From NCBI GenBank assembly GCA_016875395.1, contig VGRF01000001.1, positions 280,988 through 344,987 of the forward strand: a stretch of 64,000 nt of DNA, read 5' to 3'. The stretch comes from Deltaproteobacteria bacterium. GTDB taxonomy: Bacteria > Myxococcota_A > UBA9160 > UBA6930. The first letter of the stretch is position 1. The number at the start of each line of letters is the position of its first letter. Under the pieces are notes generated by a model. That model had not been told where the DNA came from. It saw only the letters and a program-made list of their open reading frames with translations, and ran no database searches. Positions 34,066-42,834 of the stretch are shown here, piece after piece. Made by a program: the position numbers and the translations under genes.

Positions 34066-35448
34066 TCAGGTCGATGCGCGGCGCACGAGGCGCCAAAGCG
34101 CGTCGCCCGCGAGCACTGACAGGACCGACGCGCCCGCCAGCGGGAAGAACGCGCCGAGCGCGCTCGCGAGCGCGATCACGCCGACGCTCGGCGCGAAGCC
34201 CGGCGTGCGCGGGGGAGCCGCGAGCGCGCCGGGCGGCCGGCGCCGCCACCACGTCAGTACGCCCAGCACCACCGTCGCGATCGTGAGTGCACAGCTCGCG
34301 GCGAGCACGAGTTGGTTCGCGCGGCCGAACTGGCTGCCCATGTGAATCATCACGCCGAGCTCCACGGTCTTCCCGAGCGCGCTGTACTGGTCCCACCCCA
34401 CGTCTTCGATCGCGGCGCCGGTGCGCGGATCGAGGTGCACCGTGCGCTGCTCCTGGGCGCGCGCGGGCACGAAGCTCAGCGTGAAGACGCCGCGTTCGTC
34501 GCGCGGGTAGATCACGCTGAGTCCCGGCTGCGCGATCTCGCGCGCTCGCGCCTCGCGCATCACGCGCGCGAGCGAGATCGCCCGCGCGTGCGCGGCATGC
34601 AGCTCGGGCACGCCGGCCTTGCGCACCGCCCACGGCAGATCGCCGTGCGCGGCGCCGTGATCGTGCACCGGCGCCCGCGCCGCGACCTCCCGCGCGCCCG
34701 GGACCGACGGCCAGGCGTGGAAGTTCGGAGACGGCGCGAGCGCCGGAGCGAGCGTGCCGAGCTTCGCCACCTGCTCGCCCCAGAAGCCCGACCACGGCAG
34801 GCCCGAGAGCACGAGGAAGCCGACGAGCGCGGCGTTCCAGAGCGACGGCACGGCGTGGAGATCGCGAAGCAAGACGCGGCCGCGCGCGCCGAGGCGCGGC
34901 CAGAGCACGCCCCCGGAACGCGCGCCGCGCGGCCACCACAGGAACACACCCGTGACGAGCAGGATGAACGTCCAGCACGCTGCGAGCTCGACGACGGTCG
35001 TGCCGAAGCGGCCGAGCAGCAGCTCGCCGTGGAGCTCGCGCACCACGCTCATCAGCCGACTCTCGGTGGCGACGTCGCCGCGCACCGCGGCGGTTGCTGG
35101 GTCGACGAACGCGGTGCGCAGCTCGCCTCCCGCGGTGCGCAGCTGCCACTCTGCCGCACGCCCAGCGCGGGGAAGCGCGAAGCGGACCACGCGCGCGCCG
35201 GGATAGGCCGCGAGCACCGCGCGCTCCTGCTGTTCGGGCGCGAGCGGCGACGCGGTCGGCGCGACGCGCGCGAGCTCGCGATTCGACCAGCCCTCGATTT
35301 CGTGGTCGAACAGGTAGAGCCCGCCCGTCGCGGCGAGCACGATCAGGAACGGCGCCACGAGGAGTCCCGCGAAGAAGTGCCAGCGCCATACCCAGCGATA
35401 GAGCGCGCCGTCGCGCCGCGAGTCGTCGTCCCGAGCGTTCGCCGTCAC
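34066..35448 (-). CDS. PepSY-associated membrane protein (siderophore reductase/PiuB type)
   Basis: A 460-residue protein with four main hydrophobic segments: WHFFAGLLVAPFLIVLAATGGLY at the start, one near 165-185, one near 220, and one near 375-400. It has PepSY-type periplasmic parts and conserved His residues (RELHGELLLG, RDLHAVPSLWN, VMIHMGSQFGRANQ). Relatives encoded beside TonB receptors are thought to reduce or release iron from siderophores at the inner membrane. It lies 8 bases after the TonB receptor gene on the same strand. GTG 35448 is the start that leaves the first helix complete. Confidence 0.88.
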   Translation of the reverse strand: MTANARDDDSRRDGALYRWVWRWHFFAGLLVAPFLIVLAATGGLYLFDHEIEGWSNRELARVAPTASPLAPEQQERAVLAAYPGARVVRFALPRAGRAAEWQLRTAGGELRTAFVDPATAAVRGDVATESRLMSVVRELHGELLLGRFGTTVVELAACWTFILLVTGVFLWWPRGARSGGVLWPRLGARGRVLLRDLHAVPSLWNAALVGFLVLSGLPWSGFWGEQVAKLGTLAPALAPSPNFHAWPSVPGAREVAARAPVHDHGAAHGDLPWAVRKAGVPELHAAHARAISLARVMREARAREIAQPGLSVIYPRDERGVFTLSFVPARAQEQRTVHLDPRTGAAIEDVGWDQYSALGKTVELGVMIHMGSQFGRANQLVLAASCALTIATVVLGVLTWWRRRPPGALAAPPRTPGFAPSVGVIALASALGAFFPLAGASVLSVLAGDALWRLVRRAST

Positions 35449-35456
35449 GCGTGTTC

Positions 35457-37595
35457 TCAGAAGTCGTAGGTGACGCGGAAGCTCGCCTGGCGCGGCTCGC
35501 CGGGATAGACGGCGAACACGTTGCCGCTCGCGACGAAGTAGCGCTCGTCGGCGAGGTTCGAGACGACGAGGTCGAGGCGCACGCGGCCGAGCGTGTAAGA
35601 CGCGCCGATGTCGGCGACGACGTAGGAGCCGAGCAGAAATCCGTCGTTTACGAGCGGGCGATCGCCCACGTAGTTGAAGCCCGCCCAGAGCGCGAGCGGG
35701 AGGTCCGCCAGCTCGTAGCGAATGCTCGCGTTCGCCTGATGCTCCGCGGTGTCCTCGAGCCGGCCCTCGTCGCCGTCGTTGCTCCGCGTGACCTCGGCAT
35801 CGAGGTAGGCGTACCCGCCCTGCAGCGTGAGGCCATCGAGCAGCTCGGCCGTCCCTTCGAGCTCGATGCCGCGCGAGCGGTGCTCGCCCTGCTGGACGCT
35901 GTACGTGTCGTCGATCGGGTCGGCGGTCAGCACGTCGCGGCGGCGGACCTGAAAGAGCGAGACGCTGCCCGTGACGGTGCTTCCCGCGTAGCGGATCCCG
36001 ACCTCGCCCTGGTCGGACATCTCGGGCCGGAACGCGGCGCCCGTGCGCGAGCGCGCCGCCGCCGTGCTTTCGACGTCGAAGCCGGTGTTGTACCCGCCGA
36101 ACAGCGACCAGGTGTCGGTGAGCCGAAAGGTCGCACCGACCTGATAGGAGAAGTCGTCCACGGTCGTCGCGACGCGCGTCCCGGGGACGCGAACGCCGCT
36201 CGCGTCGCGCTCCCAGAGGCGCGAGTCGAACCACGAGTAGCGGCCGCCGAGGACGAGGCTGAGGCGCTCCGTCACGTCGACCACGTCCTGCACGTAGAGC
36301 GCGACGCCGTCGATCGGATAGGTGATGTCGAAGGCGAACGAGTACGCCGGCCCGACCGCGCCGCCGAACTGGTAGACGGGCTGGAGCGCGTCGATCGGAC
36401 CGATGTTGTCGAGCGAACGCTGGAGGAAGCTCCCGCGCTCGCGGTCGTACTCGATGCCGGCGAGCAGGCTGTGCGCGGTGCCGAACCACTCGACGTCGCC
36501 CTGCAGGTCTAGCTGCGCGATCAGATACTCGTCGTCTTCCTTCCCGAAGCGTCCGTTGCGGGTCACGGTCCGATTGTCCACGCCGATCCCGCGCACGCGG
36601 ATCTGGGTGAACTCGGTGTCGAAGCCGTTGTAGGAGACGCGCGGCGTGAGCGTCCACGCGTCGTTCAGCTCGACGTCGACCCAGGCCTGCACGAGGGGCG
36701 CCGACGACTTCAGCGGCGACTCGCTGGGCTCGGAGAGATATGTGTCGCGCGGGATGCGGCGGATGCCGTTCGGGAGCTCGGTGCCCACGAGCGGAAGGCC
36801 CGGGTTGCGCAGGGTGCGGCGCTCCACCCACTCTGCGACGAGGTAAGCCGTCGCGCGCTCGCTCGCCTCCCAGGTGAGCGAGAGCGCCGCGTTCTCGCGA
36901 TCGAGGTCCTGGAAATCGACGTACGTACCGGCCCGCTCGAGCTCGCCAGTCAAGCGGAAGTAGAGGCCGTGCTCCTCGGAGATCCGCCCCGTCACGTCGA
37001 AGCTGCCGGCGTAGCGCTGATACGAGCCCGTGACGAAGGAGAAGCTCCCATCCCACTCGCGCTGGGGTCGCTTGGTCACGATGCTGAGGACGCCGCCCTG
37101 CGCGGACTGCCCGAACAGCACGGCAGAAGGGCCCTTCAGCACCTCGATGCGGTCCACGTTCGAGAGCGCCGAGGCGTCGACATCCTCGTAGTAGCGTTGG
37201 CGCACTCCGTTGCGCATCTGGTCCGCGAGGAAGCCGCGCACCTTGAGATCGAAGCTCTGGTACGCCGAGGTGCGCGGGGATCCGACGTTGGCCGACGGCA
37301 CGCTGCGGAGCGCGTCGCCGACGTTCGTGTAACCGCGCACGCGGATCCCGTTCGCGTCCAGCACCTGCACGCTCTGCGGCACTTTCGCGATCGGGATGCC
37401 GGACTTCTCGCCGAACTCGCCGCCGGTGGTCTTCGCGCCGGTGATCAGGATCTCTTCGACCGGCTCGCGGTCGGCGGCGGCCGCGGGCGTCGCTGCACTC
37501 GCGGCGTCCGGCGGGGGCTCGGTCTGCGCGGAGAGCGGAGCCGCGAGTGCGAGCAGCAGCGGCAGCGCGAGCGAGCGGAACGGCGAAGGCTTCAT
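35457..37595 (-). CDS. TonB-dependent siderophore receptor
   Basis: The 712-residue outer-membrane protein has a signal peptide (ALPLLLALAAPLSAQTEP), a possible TonB-box region (EEILITGAK), a plug domain (KVPQSVQVLDANGIRVRG, then NVDRIEVLKGPSAVLFGQS and GGVLSIVTKRP) and a 22-strand barrel ending in the usual aromatic residue (RVTYDF). It matches the TonB-siderophor (FhuA/FpvA-like) group, so ferric hydroxamate or a similar chelate is likely. It forms an operon with the PepSY gene and is divergent from regB, with a RegA-type operator-like sequence in the 136-base gap. Confidence 0.93.
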   Translation of the reverse strand: MKPSPFRSLALPLLLALAAPLSAQTEPPPDAASAATPAAAADREPVEEILITGAKTTGGEFGEKSGIPIAKVPQSVQVLDANGIRVRGYTNVGDALRSVPSANVGSPRTSAYQSFDLKVRGFLADQMRNGVRQRYYEDVDASALSNVDRIEVLKGPSAVLFGQSAQGGVLSIVTKRPQREWDGSFSFVTGSYQRYAGSFDVTGRISEEHGLYFRLTGELERAGTYVDFQDLDRENAALSLTWEASERATAYLVAEWVERRTLRNPGLPLVGTELPNGIRRIPRDTYLSEPSESPLKSSAPLVQAWVDVELNDAWTLTPRVSYNGFDTEFTQIRVRGIGVDNRTVTRNGRFGKEDDEYLIAQLDLQGDVEWFGTAHSLLAGIEYDRERGSFLQRSLDNIGPIDALQPVYQFGGAVGPAYSFAFDITYPIDGVALYVQDVVDVTERLSLVLGGRYSWFDSRLWERDASGVRVPGTRVATTVDDFSYQVGATFRLTDTWSLFGGYNTGFDVESTAAARSRTGAAFRPEMSDQGEVGIRYAGSTVTGSVSLFQVRRRDVLTADPIDDTYSVQQGEHRSRGIELEGTAELLDGLTLQGGYAYLDAEVTRSNDGDEGRLEDTAEHQANASIRYELADLPLALWAGFNYVGDRPLVNDGFLLGSYVVADIGASYTLGRVRLDLVVSNLADERYFVASGNVFAVYPGEPRQASFRVTYDF

Positions 37596-37653
37596 GGAGG
37601 CGAGGTCTCCCAAAGGGCCTCGCAGGCTATGGAGGATGCTCACCCCGCGCGCT

Positions 37654-37668
37654 GCGACACGTTGTCGC
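37654..37668. promoter_or_regulatory. Candidate RegA/RegR-type operator between regB and the siderophore receptor
   Basis: The sequence GCGACACGTTGTCGC has perfect 6-bp arms (GCGACA / TGTCGC). As I remember it, the RegR-type consensus is GNGRCRTTNNGNCGC; this site agrees at 13 of 15 positions, differing only at the two T positions. It lies 59 bases before the receptor's ATG and 64 before the regB ATG, so it could control both. No -35/-10 elements were assigned. Confidence 0.5.
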
Positions 37669-37731
37669 TGCCTCGCCTGCGACGAAGCGCCGCACCTTCG
37701 CGGTCTCGCGCGCGTCGGGAATAATGCGCGC

Positions 37732-39006
37732 ATGCCTGCCGCGACGACGCACGCGCTGCTTCCCGCCGATCCCGGTGCCCAGAGCTTGCGCCGGCTGCTC
37801 GCGCTGCGCTGGCTCTCGATCGCGGGCCAGATCGCCCTCGTGCTCGCGACGCAGCGGATCCTCGGCATGCCGCTTCCGCTCGCGCCGATCTTCTCGATCG
37901 TCGCCTTTCAGGCGGCGCTGAACGCCTTCACGCACATGCGCGCGGCGCGCGGCGGGCCGGTCGCGGATGCGGAGCTCTTCACGCAGCTCGCGCTCGACGC
38001 AGCGGCGCTCTCCGGTGTCGTCGCGCTCGCCGGGGGGGCGTCGAATCCGTTGATCTCGCTGTACCTGCCGCTCGTCGCGATCGCGGCCGCGATTCTGCCC
38101 GGCCATCTCGCGGCCGCCTTCGCGGCGCTCTCGATCGTGGCGTACTCGGCGCTCGCGTTCGGCCTACCCGACACGCACGTGCAGCATGCTCCCGGCGCGT
38201 TCGAGTTTCATCTGCTCGGCATGTGGATCGTGTTCGTGCTGTCGGCTCTCACCATCGCGTTCTTCGTCGCGCGCATGACGAGCGCGATCCGGGCGCGCGA
38301 CTCGGCGCTGGCGCGTGCGCGCGAGCAGGCGCTCCGCGACGAACGCGCGGTGGCGCTCGGCAACCTCGCGGCCGGCGCGGCGCACGAGCTCGGCACGCCG
38401 CTCGCGACGATCGCGGTGCTCTCCGAGGAGCTCGCACGCAGCGCGCAGGCGGGCGCCTCCGCGCGCGAGGATGCCGAGCTGCTTCGCGAGCAGGTCGCCG
38501 CTTGCAAGCAGATCCTCACGCGCCTCGCGCAGCGGGCGGGCAGTCCTCGCGCGGAGGTTCTGCCAGCGGTCGCGCTCGACGCGTGGCTGCTGGCGGTCGC
38601 CGCGCGCTGGCAGGCACGTCGCCCGAGCGTCGTGTCGCGCGTGGACGTGGCGGGCGACGCTGCGGCGCCGCTGATCGCGCCGGAACCGACGCTCGAGCAA
38701 GCGTTCTGCAACGTGTTCGACAACGCGGGCGACGCGAGTCCGAGCGCCGTGGAGATCGCGGCGCGCTGGGACGTGCGCGACCTCGCGATCGACGTGCTCG
38801 ATCGGGGCCCCGGAGTCGCCGCGCCGCTCCGGGAAAAGCTCGGGCGCGAGGCCGTGACGACGCGCGCGGACGGCCACGGCCTCGGGCTGCTGCTGGCCTT
38901 CGCCGCCGTCGAGCGCGCGGGGGGTCGCATCTCGTTCGCAGCCCGCGATGGCGGCGGCACGCGGGCGCGCATCGAGCTGCCGCTCGCGGCATTGGGGGCG
39001 GCATGA
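37732..39006 (+). CDS. regB: Redox-sensing histidine kinase, RegB/PrrB/ActS type
   Basis: The 424-residue protein has six membrane segments (about 24-180) with the quinone-binding-type loop GGASNPL (101-107, compare RegB GGxxNPF). The H-box is GAAHELGTPLATI (His218), and the redox-active Cys position is filled by Cys258 in QVAACKQIL, 40 residues after the His just as Cys265 follows His225 in Rhodobacter RegB. The ATPase domain is complete (CNVFDNAGDAS, DRGPGVAAPL, DGHGLGLLL). It should sense the quinone pool and phosphorylate the response regulator encoded next, whose ATG overlaps its stop. Divergent from the siderophore receptor. Confidence 0.93.
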   Translation: MPAATTHALLPADPGAQSLRRLLALRWLSIAGQIALVLATQRILGMPLPLAPIFSIVAFQAALNAFTHMRAARGGPVADAELFTQLALDAAALSGVVALAGGASNPLISLYLPLVAIAAAILPGHLAAAFAALSIVAYSALAFGLPDTHVQHAPGAFEFHLLGMWIVFVLSALTIAFFVARMTSAIRARDSALARAREQALRDERAVALGNLAAGAAHELGTPLATIAVLSEELARSAQAGASAREDAELLREQVAACKQILTRLAQRAGSPRAEVLPAVALDAWLLAVAARWQARRPSVVSRVDVAGDAAAPLIAPEPTLEQAFCNVFDNAGDASPSAVEIAARWDVRDLAIDVLDRGPGVAAPLREKLGREAVTTRADGHGLGLLLAFAAVERAGGRISFAARDGGGTRARIELPLAALGAA

Positions 39007-39566
39007 AGGAGGTGGACGCGAACGGCCGACTCCTGTTCGTCGAGGACGACCCGGTCTTCCTGCGCGTGATGTCACGCGCCCTCGCGGCGCGCGGCTTCGC
39101 GGTGGAGACGGCGGCGAGCCTTGCGGACGCGATACGGTGCGCGGAACGCGCTGACCCACTCGATTGCGCGGTGCTGGACCTGAATCTGGCGGGCGAGTCG
39201 AGCTTGCCGCTCGTCGCGTCGCTTCACGCCGCGAAACCGGACTGCCGCATCGTCGTGCTCACGGGCTACGCGTCGATCGCCACGGCAGTGAAGGCGATCA
39301 AGCTCGGCGCGGCGGAGTATCTCGCGAAGCCCGTCGACGCCGACGCGCTCGCCCGCGCCCTGCTCGGCATCGCGCCCGAGGATCCGATCGCGCTGTCCGA
39401 GGGGCCGCTCACCGTCTCGCAGGTCGAGTGGGAGCACATCCAACGCGTGCTCGCCGAGAACGACGGAAACATCTCGGGCACGGCGCGCGCGCTGCGAATG
39501 CACCGCCGCACGCTCCAGCGCAAGCTCGCGAAGCGGCCCGACCCCGTGCGGCCGGCGGGGTCGTGA
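39003..39566 (+). CDS. regA: Response regulator, RegA/PrrA/ActR type
   Basis: The 187-residue protein has a receiver domain (LLFVEDDPVFLRVM, phospho-Asp in AVLDLNLAGESS, Lys in YLAKPVD) and a C-terminal Fis-type helix-turn-helix with the strongly conserved RegA ending: VEWEHIQRVLAENDGNISGTARALRMHRRTLQRKL in outline, then KRPDP. This C-terminus is almost diagnostic of the family, which switches respiratory, carbon, nitrogen and photosynthesis genes by redox state. ATGA overlap with regB shows coupling. It may bind the palindrome before regB. Confidence 0.94.
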   Translation: MKEVDANGRLLFVEDDPVFLRVMSRALAARGFAVETAASLADAIRCAERADPLDCAVLDLNLAGESSLPLVASLHAAKPDCRIVVLTGYASIATAVKAIKLGAAEYLAKPVDADALARALLGIAPEDPIALSEGPLTVSQVEWEHIQRVLAENDGNISGTARALRMHRRTLQRKLAKRPDPVRPAGS

Positions 39567-39570
39567 CGCG

Positions 39571-40530
39571 ATGAGGTCTACGCCCCTTCCGGTCCTCGAT
39601 CTGTCCGCCCTCGAGCGCCCGGGTGCGTCCCTGCGAGCGCTGGACGAGATCTGTGCCGATTGGGGCGCGTTCCATCTCGTCGGTCACGGCGTGAGCGCCG
39701 CGGACCGCGAGGCCGCGCTCGCCGCGATGCGGGACTTCTTCTCGTTGCCGGAAGCGCAGAAGCGCGCGATCGAGAGGACGCAAGGAAACCCCTGGGGTTG
39801 GTTCGACCGCGAGCTCACCAAGAATCGCCGCGATTGGAAGGAGATTTGGGACTTCGGGCCGCCGAGCGATCGCGGGCCCCTCGCCGGAGCGAGCCCGCAA
39901 TTCCCCGCGGCGCTTCCCGAGTTTCGCCTCGTGATGCAGCGCTGGTTCGAGGCGTGCCACGCGGTCGCGCTACGTGTGCTCGATGTCCTCGCGCGCGCGC
40001 TCGGCGAGGATCCCGAGACGCTCCGCGCCTCGTTCGCGCCGCAGCACACGAGCTTTCTGCGCCTGAACTTCTATCCGCCGTGTCCATCCCCGGCGCCGCA
40101 CGACCTGGCGCTCGACGCCGAGGGGCACCTCGGCATTCGTCACCACACCGACTCGGGCGCGCTCACGATCCTCCTGCACGACGACGAGCCGGGCCTCCAG
40201 TTGCTGCACGGCGGAGAATGGACGCTCGTGCGTCCGATCGATGGCGCCTTCGTCGTGAACCTCGGAGACGTCGCGCAGGTGTGGTCGAACGACCGTTGGC
40301 GGGCGCCGCTCCATCGCGTGATCGCGAACGCGGATCGCGTGCGCTTCAGCGCGCCGTACTTCTTGAATCCGGGCCCGGATGCGACGTATGCGCCGCTGGC
40401 GAGTCAGTGCGGCGCCCTGCGTCCGCCTCGCTATCGGCCGATCGCGTGGTCGGAGTTTCGTGCGCGCCGCGCGGCCGGCGACTTCGCTGACCTCGGCAGC
40501 GAGGTGCAGATCGCCGACTGGCGCATCTAG
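39571..40530 (+). CDS. Isopenicillin-N-synthase-like 2-oxoglutarate/Fe(II) oxygenase
   Basis: A 319-residue double-stranded beta-helix oxygenase of the IPNS/plant-2OG type. The N-terminal DIOX_N part has FHLVGHGVSAADREAAL. The iron ligands are His and Asp in HHTDSGALTILLHDD and the distal His in PLHRVIAN, and the Arg that binds 2-oxoglutarate is in RVRFSAPYF. The substrate is unknown. It begins 4 bases after the regA stop, so it may be in the redox regulator's operon. It is convergent with the P460 gene. Confidence 0.9.
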   Translation: MRSTPLPVLDLSALERPGASLRALDEICADWGAFHLVGHGVSAADREAALAAMRDFFSLPEAQKRAIERTQGNPWGWFDRELTKNRRDWKEIWDFGPPSDRGPLAGASPQFPAALPEFRLVMQRWFEACHAVALRVLDVLARALGEDPETLRASFAPQHTSFLRLNFYPPCPSPAPHDLALDAEGHLGIRHHTDSGALTILLHDDEPGLQLLHGGEWTLVRPIDGAFVVNLGDVAQVWSNDRWRAPLHRVIANADRVRFSAPYFLNPGPDATYAPLASQCGALRPPRYRPIAWSEFRARRAAGDFADLGSEVQIADWRI

Positions 40531-40537
40531 CGCCGCG

Positions 40538-41074
40538 TCAGCGGGCGAGCGCCGCGACGCCCTCGTCGTAGCGGTGCACGAAGTCCTTCTCCGCGTGCGG
40601 CAGGTGGCACGCGCGGCAGGTGATGAGGTCGTCGGGCGCCGGCGTCGTGCCGTCGGCGAGGTAGGCGGCGTACACCCAGTCGCCGTTGCGCAGCGTCGCG
40701 TCGGGGTAGGTGGCGCCCCAGCCCTCGCCTTTGCCCATCAGGAAGATCTTCTTCAGCTCGCCGCGCACGAGCTGGCCGTCGGCGCCGGTCGCGAGCGTGC
40801 CGTCGGCGTTCGCCACCGCGGCGTACAGCTCCATCACGAACACCGTGCCGTTCGCGAACGCGCCGCCGGGCGTCGTCTTCGCGCCGACGTCGTTCACGTA
40901 GATCTCGCGCACCTGTCCGTTGTCGGGGCGCTGCACGTTCGTGAGGAACGGGCGCCACGTCTTGTAGCTCGCCGGCGTCGCGAGCTGGCCGTCGGCCACG
41001 GGCGCAGGCGGCGCGCTCGGCGTTTGGGTGCAGGCCAGGAGCGCGAGCGCGAAGAATGCGGCACGAGCGTTCAT
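40538..41074 (-). CDS. Cytochrome P460 family protein
   Basis: The 178-residue product starts with a lipoprotein-like signal (FFALALLACTQ) and ends in a c-type haem motif CRACH (about residues 155-159) within TCRACHLPHAEKDFVHRYDEG. The body has the P460 pattern (YKTWRPFLTN, REIYVND, FVMELYAA, GWGATYPD). P460 cytochromes oxidise hydroxylamine or NO in some bacteria, but the Lys cross-link cannot be confirmed by eye and many relatives have no known activity. It lies 9 bases after the reductase gene at 41084 on the same strand. Confidence 0.85.
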   Translation of the reverse strand: MNARAAFFALALLACTQTPSAPPAPVADGQLATPASYKTWRPFLTNVQRPDNGQVREIYVNDVGAKTTPGGAFANGTVFVMELYAAVANADGTLATGADGQLVRGELKKIFLMGKGEGWGATYPDATLRNGDWVYAAYLADGTTPAPDDLITCRACHLPHAEKDFVHRYDEGVAALAR

Positions 41075-41083
41075 CGGAGTCCC

Positions 41084-42190
41084 CTAATGCTTCGGCAGAT
41101 AGCCGAGCGCGCGCATCGCTTCGAGGTGCTGCACGATGCACTCCTCGCTGTCGATGCAATCGCCGAAGCCGAGCTGGCGCGCCTTGATGCTCGACACCAG
41201 CGTGGGCACCGGCGGCGGCGCGGGCGCGGCCCACAGGATGTCGGCGTACTGCCAGCTGAGGCCGATCAGCGCGTCCAGGTCCGCGACGCGAAGCGATTCG
41301 CGCTGCGCGATGCGTCGCCACACGTCGGCGCGCTGCGGCAGCGCGTCGCCCACGCGTCCGGGCTTCTCTTCCACGCGCATGCCGAACATCGCGGCGAGCC
41401 GCTCGAAGAACGTGCGCCACACGATCACGTCGCCGTTCGTGAGGTTGATCGCCTCGCGGTTCGCGCGCGGCTCGCGCCAGCTCCACTCGATCGCCGCCGC
41501 GATGATGCGCGCGTCGATGCACTCGGTCAGCACGTGCGCGTGACCCGGGAAGACGAGGGCGTCGCCGAGCTCGCGCTGGATCGCGGCGTAGGCGCCGAGC
41601 GTGGCGACGGGATTCATCGCGCTGCCGATGGCGACGCCGAGCACGACCTGCGGCCGGAAGATCGTCCACGCGAAGCCTTGTTTCGCCGCGCGCGTCTCCA
41701 GCTCGTCCTGCTGCACGAAATAGAAGTTCGCGTGGTTGCGCTTCGCGTCGTGCTCGCGCGCGGGCACGCGCATCGCGAGGCCTGCATGCGCGCCGTACGC
41801 CTTCGTGCCCTGGAGCAGCGAGACGTGCGCGAGCGGCGCGCCGCCGAGCGCCGCGAAGGTGTTTCGGAGCATGGCGCCGTTCACGTCGACGTGATCGGGC
41901 GCGAGCCAGCCGCGAATCAGCTCGGGCTTCTCGTAGAGCGCGGCGTAGACGAGATGCGTCGCGTCGCGATGCGGCGCGAGCGCCGCGCGCGTGGCGGCCT
42001 CGTCCTGCAGATCGCAGCGCACCCACTGCACCGCGTTCGGGGCGCCGCGCAGCGCGTGCTCGAGGCCGCTGTCGGGCGCGCGCCGCGCGAGGCCGACGAC
42101 CTGCACGTCGTCGCGCGCCGCGAGGCGCTCCACTACGGCGCGTCCGATCACCCCGAGCGCGCCCGTCACGAGAACTTTGTGTTTCGCCAT
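41084..42190 (-). CDS. PRISE-type NAD(P)-dependent reductase (progesterone 5-beta-reductase/iridoid-synthase-like SDR)
   Basis: A 368-residue extended short-chain dehydrogenase. The cofactor motif is VLVTGALGVIGRAVVERLA (GxxGxxG). The PRISE-family signature NFYYxQED appears as NFYFVQQDEL, containing the catalytic Tyr, and the catalytic Lys is in LLQGTKAYGA. Members reduce activated C=C bonds of enones. The natural substrate here is unknown; a steroid or terpenoid is possible. It precedes the P460 gene and follows the metzincin gene by 9 bases, forming a three-gene strand run. Confidence 0.85.
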   Translation of the reverse strand: MAKHKVLVTGALGVIGRAVVERLAARDDVQVVGLARRAPDSGLEHALRGAPNAVQWVRCDLQDEAATRAALAPHRDATHLVYAALYEKPELIRGWLAPDHVDVNGAMLRNTFAALGGAPLAHVSLLQGTKAYGAHAGLAMRVPAREHDAKRNHANFYFVQQDELETRAAKQGFAWTIFRPQVVLGVAIGSAMNPVATLGAYAAIQRELGDALVFPGHAHVLTECIDARIIAAAIEWSWREPRANREAINLTNGDVIVWRTFFERLAAMFGMRVEEKPGRVGDALPQRADVWRRIAQRESLRVADLDALIGLSWQYADILWAAPAPPPVPTLVSSIKARQLGFGDCIDSEECIVQHLEAMRALGYLPKH

Positions 42191-42199
42191 GACGCGACG

Positions 42200-42814
42200 C
42201 TATCGCGCGCGCACGCCTTCGCGCGCCAGCAGCGCGCGCGTTGCGGCGCAGAAGTCACTCGACGAGTCGAGCACCGCGACGCTGCCGTGCATGTCCTGCA
42301 TCAAGCAGCCGGGCTCCTCGCAGTGCGGGCTCCCGAGCGCATGCCCGAGCTCGTGCACGCACACGCGCGAGAACATCACGCGCGCGTGGGCCGCGTCGTC
42401 GGCGCTGCGCGCGATGCGGTGACTCGACGCCACGGCCGCGCGGCCGCCGATCGTGCCGAGGCCGAAGATTCCCCAGTCGTTGGCTTCGCCCTGAGTCGTG
42501 GAGATGTCGCCGGCGGTGACGCCGAGAATGCGCGCGGCGCCGCTCGGTACGCGCGACTCGAGCACGCGCACGATCACTTCCGCGCGATGTCGGCGCCGCG
42601 GCGCGTACCACGCCGTCGCCGGCAGCGGCTCCGGCTCGAGGCGCAGCAGGACGGCACCCAACAGCTCGCGCGCCAGCCTCTCCACCGCGGCGAGCGTCGC
42701 TTCGTCGGGCGTGGGAAGCAGCGGCAGCAGCGCGATCGTGAGCTTCGCCGCGGGATCTCGCGCGCAGGCGAGGGCGCCCACGACGCCCGCACAGAACCCT
42801 CGCCGCGTGATCAC
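42200..42814 (-). CDS. Archaemetzincin-family zinc metalloprotease
   Basis: The 204-residue product has an N-terminal RR plus hydrophobic stretch ending in Cys (RRGFCAGVVGALACARD), suggesting export, perhaps as a lipoprotein. The zinc site is HELGHALGSPHCEEPGCLM, matching the archaemetzincin pattern HExxHxxGxxxCxxxxCxM exactly. The last CxxC of the family is only half kept (SDFCAAT). It is likely a secreted or membrane-bound aminopeptidase/protease; biological targets of bacterial archaemetzincins are unknown. Upstream is a decayed gene on the other strand. Confidence 0.85.
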   Translation of the reverse strand: MITRRGFCAGVVGALACARDPAAKLTIALLPLLPTPDEATLAAVERLARELLGAVLLRLEPEPLPATAWYAPRRRHRAEVIVRVLESRVPSGAARILGVTAGDISTTQGEANDWGIFGLGTIGGRAAVASSHRIARSADDAAHARVMFSRVCVHELGHALGSPHCEEPGCLMQDMHGSVAVLDSSSDFCAATRALLAREGVRAR

Positions 42815-42834
42815 GGTGCTACCTCCGCGCCTCG

